Shown: positions 25,875 to 35,605 of the stretch, one piece after another | Position numbering within the stretch: the first letter of the stretch is position 1 | Layout: every line of letters begins with the position of its first letter | Translations under genes and position numbers: made by a program | Notes under the pieces: generated by a model | The model's input: the letters and a program-made list of their open reading frames with translations, nothing else | Database searches by the model: none | What the model was told of the DNA's origin: nothing | Assembly: GCF_017798205.1 (NCBI RefSeq) | Contig: NZ_CP060010.1 | Coordinates: forward strand, 1,240,001 to 1,304,000 | Direction: 5' to 3' | DNA: 64,000 bases | DNA from: Cognatishimia activa | Lineage (GTDB): Bacteria; Pseudomonadota; Alphaproteobacteria; Rhodobacterales; Rhodobacteraceae

Positions 25875-28517
25875 GTGAACGCAGCAAAGCCTGCCGTGAC
25901 GCCAATGATGGCGCAATACCTAGAGATCAAAGCCGCGCATCCGGACGCCTTGCTGTTTTACCGGATGGGGGATTTCTATGAGATGTTCTTTGACGATGCG
26001 GTCGCAGCGGCTGAGGCTTTGGACATCGCGCTCACCAAACGGGGCAAACACGACGGAGACGAGATCCCCATGTGCGGCGTGCCGCATCACGCCGCCGAAG
26101 GGTATTTTCTGACGCTGATCCGAAAGGGATTTCGCGTGGCGGTTTGCGAGCAAATGGAAACCCCGGCCGAAGCGAAAAAACGGGGATACAAGGCCGTCGT
26201 CCGTCGCGAAGTCGTGCGGCTTGTGACACCCGGAACCTTGACCGAAGACTCCCTTCTGGACGCGCGCCGCCACAACTTTTTGGCCGCATTTTCACAAGTC
26301 CGGGACGAGGCTGCTTTGGCTTGGGCGGACATCTCGACGGGCGCATTGAATGTGATGGTTCTGCCACGCGTTCGGCTGAGCGCAGAGCTGGCTCGGCTGG
26401 CCCCATCAGAGCTTTTGGTGGCTGAAGGCTCAGAAGGCGTTTTAGGTGAATTAGTCTCTGATATGGGCGTTCCTTTGACCTCTGTGTCGCGTGGTGCGTT
26501 CGACAGTACATCGGCAGAAAAACGGGTGGCGGGCCTTTTCAACGCGGCCTCTTTGGACGCCTTCGGCAGCTTCACCCGCCCCGAAATTGGCGCGCTTGGA
26601 GCGATCGTCGACTATTTGGAAATTACCCAAAAAGGGAAACTCCCACTTCTGCGTCCACCGCATCGAGAAACCCTTGGCGGCACCATGCAGATCGACATGG
26701 CGACACGTCGAAATCTGGAACTAACGCAAGCGCTCAGCGGAGGTCGCGCGGGATCCCTTTTGGCGACTGTTGACCGCTCCGTGACCTCGGCCGGTGCTCG
26801 GCTATTGGAGCGTCGGATTTCCTCGCCCGCTTTGTCGCTGGATCCGATCCACGCACGGCTGGATGCTGTGAGCTATTTTTCGGAACACGCGTCCCAATCC
26901 CGCGACTTGCGCGAGATTTTGAAGCGTGTCCCCGATCTTGATCGCGCACTTTCGCGCCTGTCGCTGGACCGCGGCGGTCCACGTGACCTTGCGGCCATTC
27001 GAAACGGGCTCATTCAAGCGACTGAGCTTGCCGAGCGCGGGTTACCCGATGCGCCTCACCTTCTGACGGAAGCATTGAATGCGCTGACGGGTCATGACGC
27101 TTTGGTCGATCTGCTCGATGCGGCGCTCGTGGCCGACCCGCCCCTGCTTGCCCGCGATGGTGGTTTCATCGCACCCGAGTACGACGAAGCCCTCGACGAG
27201 GCGCGCAAGCTGCGCGACGAAGGGCGTGGGATCATCGCTGGGATGCAGGCCGAATTTGCGGAACTGACCGGCATCCAGTCCCTCAAGATCAAACACAACA
27301 ACGTCTTGGGGTATTTCGTAGAGACCACCGCGAAACACGCCGAAGCGATGATGTCGCCGCCCTTGTCTGAGACCTTCATTCATCGTCAAACAACCGCCAA
27401 TCAGGTGCGGTTCACAACGGTGGAACTGTCCGACCTGGAAACCCGCATCCTGAACGCAGGCAATACGGCGCTAGAGATCGAAAAGCGGCTCTATGACACC
27501 TTAAAGGCGGCTGTTTTAGACGCATCAGCGCAGATCTCGACCGCCTCGCGTGCGCTCGCTGAGCTCGATGTTCAGTCTGCTTTTGCTGATCTCGCGGCGT
27601 CGGAAAACTGGGCGAGGCCCGTGGTTGATGACAGCCATGATTTTACGATCACAGGTGGACGCCATCCGGTCGTCGAAGCCGCCCTTCGCCAACAAGGCGG
27701 AGCGCCTTTCGTGGCCAACGACTGCGATCTCTCGCGATCCGGCGACGCGCATATCTGGCTTTTGACCGGTCCCAACATGGCCGGTAAATCCACCTTCCTG
27801 CGCCAAAACGCTTTGATCGCCCTTCTCGCCCAGGTCGGCAGTTTTGTTCCGGCGGACGCCGCCAAAATCGGCCTTGTCAGTCAGCTCTTTTCCCGCGTTG
27901 GCGCGTCGGATGATCTGGCCAGAGGCCGGTCGACATTCATGGTCGAGATGGTCGAGACCGCCGCGATCCTGAACCAAGCCGATGACCGAGCCGTGGTGAT
28001 CCTTGACGAAATCGGTCGAGGCACTGCGACCTATGACGGGCTGTCGATTGCCTGGGCGACGCTCGAACATTTGCACGAGGTCAACAAATCCCGCGCACTC
28101 TTTGCCACGCACTATCATGAAATGACCGCGCTGGCCGGCAAGCTTGACGGTGTCGACAACGCCACGGTCAGCGTTAAGGAATGGGACGGCGAGATCATCT
28201 TTCTGCACGACGTGAAGCGCGGCGCGGCGGATCGCAGTTACGGCGTGCAAGTCGCGCAACTGGCGGGCCTGCCGCCGTCTGTCGTTGAACGCGCGCGCAA
28301 CGTTTTGGAGATGCTCGAGAAGAACGAGCGTGATGGCGGCGAAACCAAGGCCTTGATCGACGACCTACCCCTCTTTGCCGCAACACCTGCGCCCGCGCCA
28401 AAGCCTTCCGCGCCGTCGCCTGCGGTTGAAATGCTTCAGTCGATGAATCCAGACGACCTAACACCTCGCGAAGCCTTGGAATTAATCTATGAATTGAAAG
28501 GCTTAGCGCAGGACTAA
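25875..28517 (+). CDS. mutS: DNA mismatch repair protein MutS
   Basis: Recognises mismatched bases and starts repair. It has 880 residues from the GTG at 25875 (MNAAKPAVTPMMAQYLEIK), preceded by a G-rich site (25860-25866); the frame stays open to 25689 but that part is not MutS-like. The mismatch-contact motif is LLFYRMGDFYEMFFDDA, Walker A is LTGPNMAGKSTF, Walker B is VVILDEIGRGTATYDG, and the helix-turn-helix end ILELIYELKGL-like stretch closes the protein. Its stop abuts that of the convergent TPM gene. Confidence 0.96.
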   Translation: MNAAKPAVTPMMAQYLEIKAAHPDALLFYRMGDFYEMFFDDAVAAAEALDIALTKRGKHDGDEIPMCGVPHHAAEGYFLTLIRKGFRVAVCEQMETPAEAKKRGYKAVVRREVVRLVTPGTLTEDSLLDARRHNFLAAFSQVRDEAALAWADISTGALNVMVLPRVRLSAELARLAPSELLVAEGSEGVLGELVSDMGVPLTSVSRGAFDSTSAEKRVAGLFNAASLDAFGSFTRPEIGALGAIVDYLEITQKGKLPLLRPPHRETLGGTMQIDMATRRNLELTQALSGGRAGSLLATVDRSVTSAGARLLERRISSPALSLDPIHARLDAVSYFSEHASQSRDLREILKRVPDLDRALSRLSLDRGGPRDLAAIRNGLIQATELAERGLPDAPHLLTEALNALTGHDALVDLLDAALVADPPLLARDGGFIAPEYDEALDEARKLRDEGRGIIAGMQAEFAELTGIQSLKIKHNNVLGYFVETTAKHAEAMMSPPLSETFIHRQTTANQVRFTTVELSDLETRILNAGNTALEIEKRLYDTLKAAVLDASAQISTASRALAELDVQSAFADLAASENWARPVVDDSHDFTITGGRHPVVEAALRQQGGAPFVANDCDLSRSGDAHIWLLTGPNMAGKSTFLRQNALIALLAQVGSFVPADAAKIGLVSQLFSRVGASDDLARGRSTFMVEMVETAAILNQADDRAVVILDEIGRGTATYDGLSIAWATLEHLHEVNKSRALFATHYHEMTALAGKLDGVDNATVSVKEWDGEIIFLHDVKRGAADRSYGVQVAQLAGLPPSVVERARNVLEMLEKNERDGGETKALIDDLPLFAATPAPAPKPSAPSPAVEMLQSMNPDDLTPREALELIYELKGLAQD

Positions 28518-29567
28518 CTACCAGCTGCCACTTGCGCCCCCACCGGAAGAAGACCCGCCCCCAAAGCTCCCGCCCGAAGACGACGAGCTGCTTTTGGACT
28601 TCTTGGGGATCGTCACATGAGTCGAATAGCTGTCGTCGCAGTGCTTGCAATGATAGTCGACGCGTTTCAGCCCCTCCGAGCTGGTCGTCGCGTGCTCAAT
28701 GATCGTCGTCGTCCCCGCCAAAGTCCGGTAATTGCAGGTACGACAAGCGCCATAACTGCTGAACCAGCTTTTATAGGCTTCGATTGTGCGATGGTCGCAT
28801 TGATCGCAGAGCCAAACATCATAGTCGACGCTTTGAAGCTTTTCCTCGATCTTTTCGCCATCTTTTAGGTATTTGTCGTCCTCTAGCTCATCCACCCGGC
28901 GCATGAGCGACCCATCTTCTGGACAAACCCGCGGCTTGTTGCGTTTCCACTTGCGATACTGGCGATACGCAAGCCCCGCAAGGAAGGCATAAAGAACAGC
29001 GATCCAATCGCCGACAATCTGCCGCCCCCAAACGATCCGGTTCCACAGTCGCTCTAGAAACGTGGTGTTGAATTCTCCGGGCCAGGTGCCGCTGACCTCG
29101 TGTATGATCGCATCGACGCCGCGCTCAATTCCGCGAAAGTAATCGCCGTCGCGAAAATTCGGGATAATCTTGTCGTCAATGATCGCAGCCATCGCATCGT
29201 TCTTGTCATCGCCATAGCCCGACCCCACTTCGATCCGCAGCACGCGATCCAGACGCGCGACCAGCAACATGACGCCATCGTTTCGTGTCGCATCCCCGAC
29301 ACCCCAGGTATTGAAGAGCCCCGTCGCGAAAGGTTCGATTGCGCCCTCATGACCGTAGTCCGACATATTGTCGATCACCACGACCGTGAACTCGATGTCG
29401 GTTTCCCGGCGGAGCTCTTTCAGTTTTTCTCGCAGGACCTCTTCTTGTTCGACGGAAAGCAGGTAGGCGAAGTCGTTGACATAGGGCTCGGTGTACTCGG
29501 GGAAGGACTGCGCGCCGAGGCTCAGGGGAATGAGCGCAAAACAGAGCGCTGCGAGACGTCTAAGCAT
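28518..29567 (-). CDS. TPM-domain protein with cysteine clusters and Gly/Ser tail
   Basis: A 349-residue envelope protein. A signal peptide (LAALCFALIPLSLGAQS) is followed by a TPM (YgcG-type) domain (about 25-160: YVNDFAYLLS, IEFTVVVIDN, DGVMLLVARLDRVLRIEVGSGYG). A membrane segment comes next (IVGDWIAVLYAFLAGLAY). The C-terminal third contains four Cys pairs (CPED, CDQCDH, CRTCN, CKHCDD) that look like zinc ribbons, and a Ser/Gly-rich tail. TPM proteins have been linked to photosystem repair and membrane proteins; the role here is unknown. ATG at 29567 has a G-rich site upstream. Confidence 0.78.
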   Translation of the reverse strand: MLRRLAALCFALIPLSLGAQSFPEYTEPYVNDFAYLLSVEQEEVLREKLKELRRETDIEFTVVVIDNMSDYGHEGAIEPFATGLFNTWGVGDATRNDGVMLLVARLDRVLRIEVGSGYGDDKNDAMAAIIDDKIIPNFRDGDYFRGIERGVDAIIHEVSGTWPGEFNTTFLERLWNRIVWGRQIVGDWIAVLYAFLAGLAYRQYRKWKRNKPRVCPEDGSLMRRVDELEDDKYLKDGEKIEEKLQSVDYDVWLCDQCDHRTIEAYKSWFSSYGACRTCNYRTLAGTTTIIEHATTSSEGLKRVDYHCKHCDDSYSTHVTIPKKSKSSSSSSGGSFGGGSSSGGGASGSW

Positions 29568-29978
29568 GTGGACTTCACCCCCGATCAAACCGTTAACGCA
29601 CCCATCATTCCTTAATTTTCGAGCCTTAGGTAGCTTTGGTTCAGTGATTTTTGGAAAAATCAGACGGTTTGGGCGTCTGAGAAGGGGACTTTCTCGAAAA
29701 TCGCATAGTAAAAATCGAATATTGAAATAGGTGCATTTTTGGAAATTGCGGAAAATCGCTATCAGAATCCGAACATTTCCGCGTTTTCACCGTCAAACGC
29801 TGAATTGTCGCTTAATTTCAAACAGTTATCGAGCGAATTTACCGACTGTTGCCGCTAGTAGAGTATATTTGGCCGCCTGAAGCACGAATGCGGATTTTCC
29901 CAGAAATTGCCATTTTCTGGTGAAATAGAGTCTAATATTGTCCTTCTAGAGCCGAATTGCGTTTCTGAAATCCATAAC
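29568..29978. other. AT-rich gene-free region between the TPM gene and grpE
   Basis: About 410 bp with stops in all frames and a base composition clearly more AT-rich than the flanks. It contains several inverted repeats: TGATTTTT/AAAAATCA at 29645-29662, CAGACG/CGTCTG at 29661-29679 and CCAGAAA/TTTCTGG at 29900-29920. GAAAATCGC occurs twice (about 29696 and 29751). It must hold the promoter of the TPM gene. A small RNA gene is possible but not shown. Confidence 0.5.
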
Positions 29979-30010
29979 GAAAAAACCCCAGCTCTCTCGA
30001 GCCGGGGCTT
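29979..30010 (-). terminator. Rho-independent terminator of grpE
   Basis: On the minus strand AGCCCCGGCTC and GAGCTGGGGT pair around GAGA with one mismatch, followed by TTTTTT. It lies 27 bp after the grpE stop. Confidence 0.88.
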
Positions 30011-30037
30011 TCGCAATTCATCGATGTGGTGTTGGGG

Positions 30038-30598
30038 CTAACCGACGTTTGAACTCACACCAACCTGCGCCGGACGCAGCAGGCGATCATGCAGCATAAA
30101 GCCCTCGGCCGAAACCTGAATGATCTCACCAGCCTTGGTACCAGGCACCGGCGCTTCGAACATCGCTTCGTGCTGGTTCGGGTCAAACTTGTCGCCAACT
30201 TCGGGGCGGATCATTTCCAGCCCGTGCTTTTTGAAGACGTTCAGCAACTCGCGCATGGTCAGCTCGATACCAGTGATCACGCCTGATGCGCTTTCTTTCT
30301 GCTCGTCCGTGATCGACTCAATCGCGCGTTTCATGTTGTCGTAGACCGGCAGCATATCCCGCGCCAGCTTGGACCCACCATAGTTCTCGGCATCGCGACG
30401 GGCTTTGTCGGCCCGCTTGCGGGAATTCTCGGCGTCCGCCAAGGCGCGCATCCAGCGATCTTTGTATTCGTCCCGCTCGGCTTTCAGCTCGTCCAGCTCA
30501 ATTGCTTCGTCTTCAAGCTCGTCCAGGTTTTGCAGAAACTCTTCGGCCTCCGCATTCGCAACGTCATCCAGAAACTCTTCTTCTTTCGGCTCTGCCAT
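30038..30598 (-). CDS. grpE: GrpE nucleotide exchange factor
   Basis: Exchanges ADP for ATP on DnaK. It has 186 residues: an acidic N terminus, a long coiled coil (ELDELKAERDEYKDRWMRALADAEN) and the C-terminal beta-domain (PNQHEAMFEAPVPGTKAGEI, GFMLHDRLLRPAQVGVS). It lies 9 bp after hrcA in one operon. dnaK and dnaJ are not in the window. Confidence 0.95.
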   Translation of the reverse strand: MAEPKEEEFLDDVANAEAEEFLQNLDELEDEAIELDELKAERDEYKDRWMRALADAENSRKRADKARRDAENYGGSKLARDMLPVYDNMKRAIESITDEQKESASGVITGIELTMRELLNVFKKHGLEMIRPEVGDKFDPNQHEAMFEAPVPGTKAGEIIQVSAEGFMLHDRLLRPAQVGVSSNVG

Positions 30599-30607
30599 GT
30601 CTCACCT

Positions 30608-31672
30608 CTATGTCCGGTCAGAAATCAATTTCCCGACCAGCTGCGCCGTATAGTCCACGATGGGAACGATCCGTCCATAGTTCAGACGTTTGGGCCCAAT
30701 GACCCCGACCGCACCCACAATCTTTCGATCAGCGTTCATATATGGAGACACCACCAAAGAGGAACCCGAAAGTGAAAAAAGTTTGTTCTCTGAGCCAATA
30801 AAAATGCGTACGCCCTCACCTTGATCGGCCAATTCCAGAAAACCTGCGATATCCCGCTTGCGCTCGAGGTCATCAAAGAGGGTTCGAATCAGATCAAGGT
30901 CGCCTTCGGATTGCCCCGTGTCCAACAGATTGGAGCGCCCGCGGACGATCAGACGTTCCGGCGAGTCTCCGTCGTCGGCCCATGCGGCGAGGCCCTGGTC
31001 GATCAGAGTCCGCGACAGGACGTCGATTTCCTGCTGACGTCTTTCAATTTCGCCGCGCATCACGGTCTGCAACTCTGATAGGGTTTTGCCTTCAATCAGA
31101 GCGTTCAGGAAATTCGCGGCCTCTCGCATAGAGCTTGGCGTTTGCCCGGGCGGTGGCGTGAAAAGGCGGTTTTCCACATGACCATCAGCCATCACCAAGA
31201 CCACCATCGCGCGGTCATGTCCCAGGCTCACGAATTCAATATGGCGGATCGGAGCTTCGTGTTTCGGCGCCAACACCAAAGATGCGCCACGTGTTACACC
31301 CGACAGCGCGGACCCCACACGATCCAACATCGCACCGACGTCGCCTGCGTTGTCGCCGAGCGTTGCGTCAATCTTCTGCTGATCGGATTGGTCGAGATCC
31401 TGAACCTCGAGCAGCCCATCTACGAACATCCGCAAGCCCTGTTGCGTGGGCACGCGTCCAGCGCTGACATGAGGGGAATCCAGCAGGCCTAGATACTCCA
31501 GATCCTGCATCACATTGCGGATCGTCGCCGCCGAAACCTTTTCGGACAACTCGCGCGTCAGCGTCCGCGACCCGACGGGTTCGCCGGATTCCAGATAGCC
31601 TTCGACCACGCGACGAAACACCTCGCGCGACCGATCGTTCAGCTCATTCAGGATATCGCTTTGCTGGCTCAT
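30608..31672 (-). CDS. hrcA: Heat-inducible transcription repressor HrcA
   Basis: Repressor that binds CIRCE elements upstream of chaperone operons. It has 354 residues. The winged-helix N terminus is NDRSREVFRRVVEGYLESGEPVGSRTLTRE, followed by SAATIRNVMQDLEYLGLL, HVSAGRVPT and the C-terminal VVSPYMNADRKIVGAVGVIGP. The ATG at 31672 is chosen; the frame stays open to 31834 but overlaps rph. I see no CIRCE inverted repeat in the hrcA-rph gap, so this operon may not be self-regulated. Confidence 0.94.
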   Translation of the reverse strand: MSQQSDILNELNDRSREVFRRVVEGYLESGEPVGSRTLTRELSEKVSAATIRNVMQDLEYLGLLDSPHVSAGRVPTQQGLRMFVDGLLEVQDLDQSDQQKIDATLGDNAGDVGAMLDRVGSALSGVTRGASLVLAPKHEAPIRHIEFVSLGHDRAMVVLVMADGHVENRLFTPPPGQTPSSMREAANFLNALIEGKTLSELQTVMRGEIERRQQEIDVLSRTLIDQGLAAWADDGDSPERLIVRGRSNLLDTGQSEGDLDLIRTLFDDLERKRDIAGFLELADQGEGVRIFIGSENKLFSLSGSSLVVSPYMNADRKIVGAVGVIGPKRLNYGRIVPIVDYTAQLVGKLISDRT

Positions 31673-31788
31673 GCTTATTAATCTATGCGCGATGGCCCGA
31701 GGCGCAAGCGGAAAGGGCAAAGAGGGTTGCGCTTGCCGCCCCGCCGCCTGTATCCCGTGGCTAAGCTTACTATGCAAAGGATTTCCCC

Positions 31789-32502
31789 ATGCGCCCTTCC
31801 GGACGTCAACTCGATGAAATGCGCGAGGTTTCAATCGAGACCAATGTGACCAAACACGCCGAAGGCTCTTGCCTGATCAAAATGGGCGACACGCATGTGC
31901 TTTGCACGGCGACTTTGGAAGATCGCGTGCCGCCGTTCATAAAAGGCTCGGGTCTAGGCTGGGTCACAGCAGAATACGGCATGCTGCCGCGCTCCACGTC
32001 CTCGCGCATGCGTCGCGAAGCTGCGGCTGGCAAGCAAGGCGGTCGCACGGTTGAAATCCAACGCCTGATTGGCCGGTCTTTGCGCGCGGGCGTAGATCGC
32101 GTCGCCTTGGGCGAACGCCAGATCACCGTGGACTGCGACGTCATCCAAGCTGACGGCGGTACCCGTTGTGCATCCATCACCGGCGGTTGGGTTGCCCTGC
32201 GCCTCGCGGTCAACAAATTGCTGAAAGCTGGTGATATAGTATCTGATCCTCTTGTGGATCCAGTCGCCGCGATTTCTTGCGGGATCTATGCGGGTCAGCC
32301 TGTTCTGGACCTTGATTACCCAGAGGATTCTGAGGCTGGTGTGGATGGTAATTTCATCATGCTGGGCAACAAGAACCTCATCGAAGTCCAGATGAGCGCG
32401 GAAGGCTCTGTCTTCTCTCGCGACCAGATGAACCAGCTGATGGACCTCGCGGAAAAAGGCGTTTCTGAGCTGGCCGCCGCGCAATTGGCAGCCACTGCAT
32501 GA
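31789..32502 (+). CDS. rph: Ribonuclease PH
   Basis: Phosphorolytic exoribonuclease for tRNA 3' trimming. It has 237 residues. The N terminus [12 protein letters not shown], the [16 protein letters not shown] stretch and [19 protein letters not shown] are diagnostic. It is divergent from hrcA, and the stop overlaps the rdgB start as ATGA. It leads the rph-rdgB-hemW-DUF454 operon. Confidence 0.96.
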   Translation: MRPSGRQLDEMREVSIETNVTKHAEGSCLIKMGDTHVLCTATLEDRVPPFIKGSGLGWVTAEYGMLPRSTSSRMRREAAAGKQGGRTVEIQRLIGRSLRAGVDRVALGERQITVDCDVIQADGGTRCASITGGWVALRLAVNKLLKAGDIVSDPLVDPVAAISCGIYAGQPVLDLDYPEDSEAGVDGNFIMLGNKNLIEVQMSAEGSVFSRDQMNQLMDLAEKGVSELAAAQLAATA

Positions 32503-33110
32503 CCCGCAAGTTCGAGGGCAGTAAACTTCTGGTCGCCACGCATAACGCGGGCAAGCTGACCGAGATCTCTGAGATCCTCGCCCCTCACGGTGTTACAGTC
32601 GTGGGGGCCGGTGATATGGACCTGCCAGAGCCCGAGGAAACCGAAGACACTTTCGTTGGCAACGCGCGGATCAAAGCCCATGCCGCCGCGCAAGCCACCG
32701 GCCTCCCTGCCCTCGCGGATGACAGCGGCATCACCATCGACGCACTCGGCGGCGCGCCCGGCGTCTATACGGCGGATTGGGCCGAGACCGGTAATGGTCG
32801 CGACTTCATGATGGCGATGACCCGCGCCAATGATGAAATCACCGCAATGGGTCTGGGTGCGCCTCGCACCGCGCAGTTTCGCTGCACACTCGTAATTGCT
32901 TGGCCCGACGGGCACGACGAAGTCTTCGAGGGCGTCATGCCCGGCTCCCTCGTCTGGCCAATCCGCGGCGCAGGCGGGTTCGGCTACGATCCGATGTTTA
33001 TGCCCGAAGGCTATGACATCACCTGCGGGGAAATGGACAAAGCCGAGAAAAACAAAATCAGCCACCGAGGCCGCGCCCTCGCGCAATTCGTTGCGGGCTG
33101 TTTTGGCTGA
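32499..33110 (+). CDS. rdgB: dITP/XTP pyrophosphatase (RdgB/HAM1)
   Basis: Removes non-canonical purine nucleoside triphosphates such as dITP and XTP. It has 203 residues. Motifs include [14 protein letters not shown] (about 10-23), [26 protein letters not shown] and [13 protein letters not shown] at 32499 overlaps the rph stop. Confidence 0.95.
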   Translation: MTRKFEGSKLLVATHNAGKLTEISEILAPHGVTVVGAGDMDLPEPEETEDTFVGNARIKAHAAAQATGLPALADDSGITIDALGGAPGVYTADWAETGNGRDFMMAMTRANDEITAMGLGAPRTAQFRCTLVIAWPDGHDEVFEGVMPGSLVWPIRGAGGFGYDPMFMPEGYDITCGEMDKAEKNKISHRGRALAQFVAGCFG

Positions 33111-34260
33111 GGACTGGCAAAACGGAGGCTTCGGCCTCTATATCCACTGGCCCTTCTGCCAGGCCAAATGCCCCTATTGCGACTTCAACTCTCACGTTTC
33201 TGCTCAGATTGATCAGGCCCGATGGTGCAATGCGCTATTGGCGGAACTGGATCGCGTCGGCGCGGAAACCCAAGGGCGCGTTCTGAATTCGATTTTCTTC
33301 GGTGGCGGCACACCTTCGCTCATGGATCCCGATCTTGTGGCCGCCCTGATCGATCGCGCTGCGCAGCTTTGGCCGCAAGCCAATGACATGGAAATCACGC
33401 TTGAGGCCAATCCAACTTCGGTTGAGGCCGGTCGCTTTGCCGCCTATCGCGCCGGCGGCGTCAATCGCGTGTCGATGGGCATTCAGGCACTCAACGACGA
33501 AGACCTTCGCCGTCTGGGTCGCCTCCACTCTGTGGCCGAGGCCCGCGCCGCTTTTGATGTCGCGCGTGGCCATTTTGATCGCGTGAGTTTTGATCTGATC
33601 TACGCACGCCAAGACCAAACCCTAGAGGCTTGGGAGGCCGAGCTGCGCGAGGCACTGTCGATGGCGATTGATCATCTCTCGCTTTACCAATTGACGATCG
33701 AATCCGGCACCGCCTTCGGAGATCGCTACGCCAAAGGCAAGCTGCGCGGTCTGCCGCACGACGATTTAGCCGCGGATATGTACCAGCGCACCGGAGAGAT
33801 TTGTGCGGAGGCAGGGCTCGAGGGTTACGAAGTCTCGAACTACGCCAAGCCAGGATCTGAAAGTCGGCACAATCTGATCTATTGGCGCTACGGCGATTAT
33901 GCGGGCATCGGTCCCGGTGCGCATGGTCGTCTCACCCTAGAAGGTCAACGTCACGCGACGGAACAATGGCGCAATCCCAATAAATGGCTCGAGGCCGCAG
34001 AAGCCGGTGGTGCAGAAAGCCAAAGGCGCGCCATTTCCCTTGCGGATCAGTCCGACGAAATGATGATGATGGGTCTTCGCCTTGCATCAGGTATCGACTT
34101 GAATCGTTGGGGGTCGTTATCAAGGCGAAGCCTGAACGAGGATCGCATCTCCCATATGGAAGCAATCGGCATGTTGCGCCGGGAAGGTTCGCGGCTGTTC
34201 GCAACCCAGGACGGGCGTATGGTTTTGAATACTCTTCTCGCCGAGATATTGGTGGACTAG
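33103..34260 (+). CDS. hemW: Heme chaperone HemW (coproporphyrinogen III oxidase-like radical SAM protein)
   Basis: Radical SAM protein that binds heme and is thought to deliver it to target proteins. It has 385 residues. The cluster motif is CQAKCPYC (CxxxCxxC), followed by FFGGGTPSLM and MGIQALNDEDLRRLGRLH. HemW has Cys at CDFN rather than the extra Cys of HemN. I choose the TTG at 33103 ([17 protein letters not shown]), which overlaps the rdgB stop by 8 bp. An open frame to 32896 lies inside rdgB and is rejected. Confidence 0.88.
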   Translation: MAEDWQNGGFGLYIHWPFCQAKCPYCDFNSHVSAQIDQARWCNALLAELDRVGAETQGRVLNSIFFGGGTPSLMDPDLVAALIDRAAQLWPQANDMEITLEANPTSVEAGRFAAYRAGGVNRVSMGIQALNDEDLRRLGRLHSVAEARAAFDVARGHFDRVSFDLIYARQDQTLEAWEAELREALSMAIDHLSLYQLTIESGTAFGDRYAKGKLRGLPHDDLAADMYQRTGEICAEAGLEGYEVSNYAKPGSESRHNLIYWRYGDYAGIGPGAHGRLTLEGQRHATEQWRNPNKWLEAAEAGGAESQRRAISLADQSDEMMMMGLRLASGIDLNRWGSLSRRSLNEDRISHMEAIGMLRREGSRLFATQDGRMVLNTLLAEILVD

Positions 34261-34264
34261 GCAT

Positions 34265-34618
34265 ATGCGGTATATTTGGACGAGTGTTGGCCTAATCTGT
34301 GTAGGGCTCGCCCTTTTGGGAATACCCCTGCCCCTTCTGCCAACGGTCCCTTTCCTGTTACTCGCCGCATTTTGTTTCGCGCGGGGGTCCAAGCGGCTGC
34401 ATGTCTGGCTTACGACCCATCCGAAACTTGGCCCTCCTATCGAAGACTGGAACCAAAGTGGGGCTATTCACACTAAGGCGAAGCTGCTTGCCACTCTATC
34501 TGTTGTTCTGGTTTTTGGTGTTTCCTTGGTCTTTGGAGTTCCAAACCATGTGCTCGCGATACAAGCTGTCACACTCGGATTGGTCATGCTGTTCATCTGG
34601 ACGCGCCCTAGCCAATAA
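34265..34618 (+). CDS. DUF454 (YbaN-type) inner-membrane protein
   Basis: A 117-residue membrane protein. It has the DUF454 layout: an N-terminal membrane segment (SVGLICVGLALLGIPLPLLPTVPFLLLA), then CFARGSKRLHVWLTTHPKLGPPIEDW, then a second pair of membrane segments. Function is unknown. It starts 4 bp after hemW and ends the operon. Confidence 0.88.
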   Translation: MRYIWTSVGLICVGLALLGIPLPLLPTVPFLLLAAFCFARGSKRLHVWLTTHPKLGPPIEDWNQSGAIHTKAKLLATLSVVLVFGVSLVFGVPNHVLAIQAVTLGLVMLFIWTRPSQ

Positions 34619-34623
34619 CGCAA

Positions 34624-34655
34624 AATAAAGGGGCACACTTTAAAAGCGGCCCCTA
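34624..34655 (-). terminator. Rho-independent terminator after parB
   Basis: On the minus strand AGGGGC and GCCCCT pair across a 14-base loop and are followed by TTATTTTG. It ends the trmE-to-parB operon. parS1 lies between it and the parB stop. Confidence 0.65.
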
Positions 34656-34671
34656 TATCTTGGTACAGAGA

Positions 34672-34687
34672 TGTTTCACGTGAAACA
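34672..34687. promoter_or_regulatory. parS site 1
   Basis: TGTTTCACGTGAAACA, the exact 16-bp ParB-binding palindrome. It lies 5 bp outside the parB stop, between parB and its terminator. Confidence 0.95.
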
Positions 34688-34692
34688 GAAAG

Positions 34693-35589
34693 CTAGGTCG
34701 CAGAAAGTATCCTGCAAAGCTCGTCCAGCTGATCCATGTCCTTATACTTGATCGTGATCTGGCCAGAATCGGACCCGGACTTGTGATCAATAAAGACCTT
34801 CATGCCTAGGTTCGCGGACAGATCGCCCTCAAGCGCCTTGGTGTCCGCATCCTTCTCGACCTTCTTTGGCTTCGGCTTGTCGCGCTCTCCAGAGGCAAAC
34901 TTCTTGACCATGTCTTCGGTTTGACGCACCGACAGGCCATCGGAGACAATCTTGCTCGCAATCTCATGAGCATGGTCAGAGGTGATCAAAGCGCGTGCGT
35001 GACCGGCGCTGAGCTTTCCTTCTTCGAGCAGGCTTTGAATATCACCCGGAAGATTAAGCAAACGCATGAGGTTCGCGATGTGGCTGCGGCTTTTGCCCAG
35101 CGCCTTCGATAGCTCTTCTTGGGTATGGCCAAAGCGGTCCATCAGCTGCCGATACCCTGCCGCTTCTTCCACAGGGTTAAGATCAGAGCGCTGGATGTTT
35201 TCGATGATCGCGATCTCAAGAACTTCGGTGTCGTTGAATTCACGCAGGATGACAGGCAGCTCATGCAGTTGCGCTTTCTGCGATGCGCGCCACCGGCGTT
35301 CACCAGCTACGATCTCGTAGATCCCAGCTTCATCAGGCTTTTCGCGCACGATCAGAGGCTGGATCACGCCCTTCTCTCGGATCGAGTTCGACAGGTCCTC
35401 CAAGTGCTCGGGATCGAAACGGCGACGGGGCTGATCAGGATTCGGCACAATCTTTTCGATTGGAACCATCATATCTGGGCGGCGGGCGCCCTCTTCTGAC
35501 GGATTCGCAGCCGGAGCTTCGTTCACATCTGCCATTAACGCGGACAAGCCGCGACCCAAACCCCTTGATTTCATCCTGTTTTCGGCCAT
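34693..35589 (-). CDS. parB: Chromosome-partitioning protein ParB
   Basis: CTPase and parS-binding protein that spreads on DNA and is moved by ParA. It has 298 residues from the ATG at 35589 (MAENRMKSRGLGRGLSALM), with AAGGAG at good distance; the frame stays open to 35619. The arginine-rich box is GERRWRASQ, the N-terminal box is IVPNPDQPRRRF, and the helix-turn-helix is in LSKALGKSRSHIANLMRLLNLP. It lies 16 bp after parA. Confidence 0.97.
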   Translation of the reverse strand: MAENRMKSRGLGRGLSALMADVNEAPAANPSEEGARRPDMMVPIEKIVPNPDQPRRRFDPEHLEDLSNSIREKGVIQPLIVREKPDEAGIYEIVAGERRWRASQKAQLHELPVILREFNDTEVLEIAIIENIQRSDLNPVEEAAGYRQLMDRFGHTQEELSKALGKSRSHIANLMRLLNLPGDIQSLLEEGKLSAGHARALITSDHAHEIASKIVSDGLSVRQTEDMVKKFASGERDKPKPKKVEKDADTKALEGDLSANLGMKVFIDHKSGSDSGQITIKYKDMDQLDELCRILSAT

Positions 35590-35605
35590 GCCAAGCTCCT
35601 TATCG

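Noticed and set aside
31673-31788. CIRCE element controlling hrcA
   Set aside because: I looked for TTAGCACTC-N9-GAGTGCTAA and saw no match in the gap.
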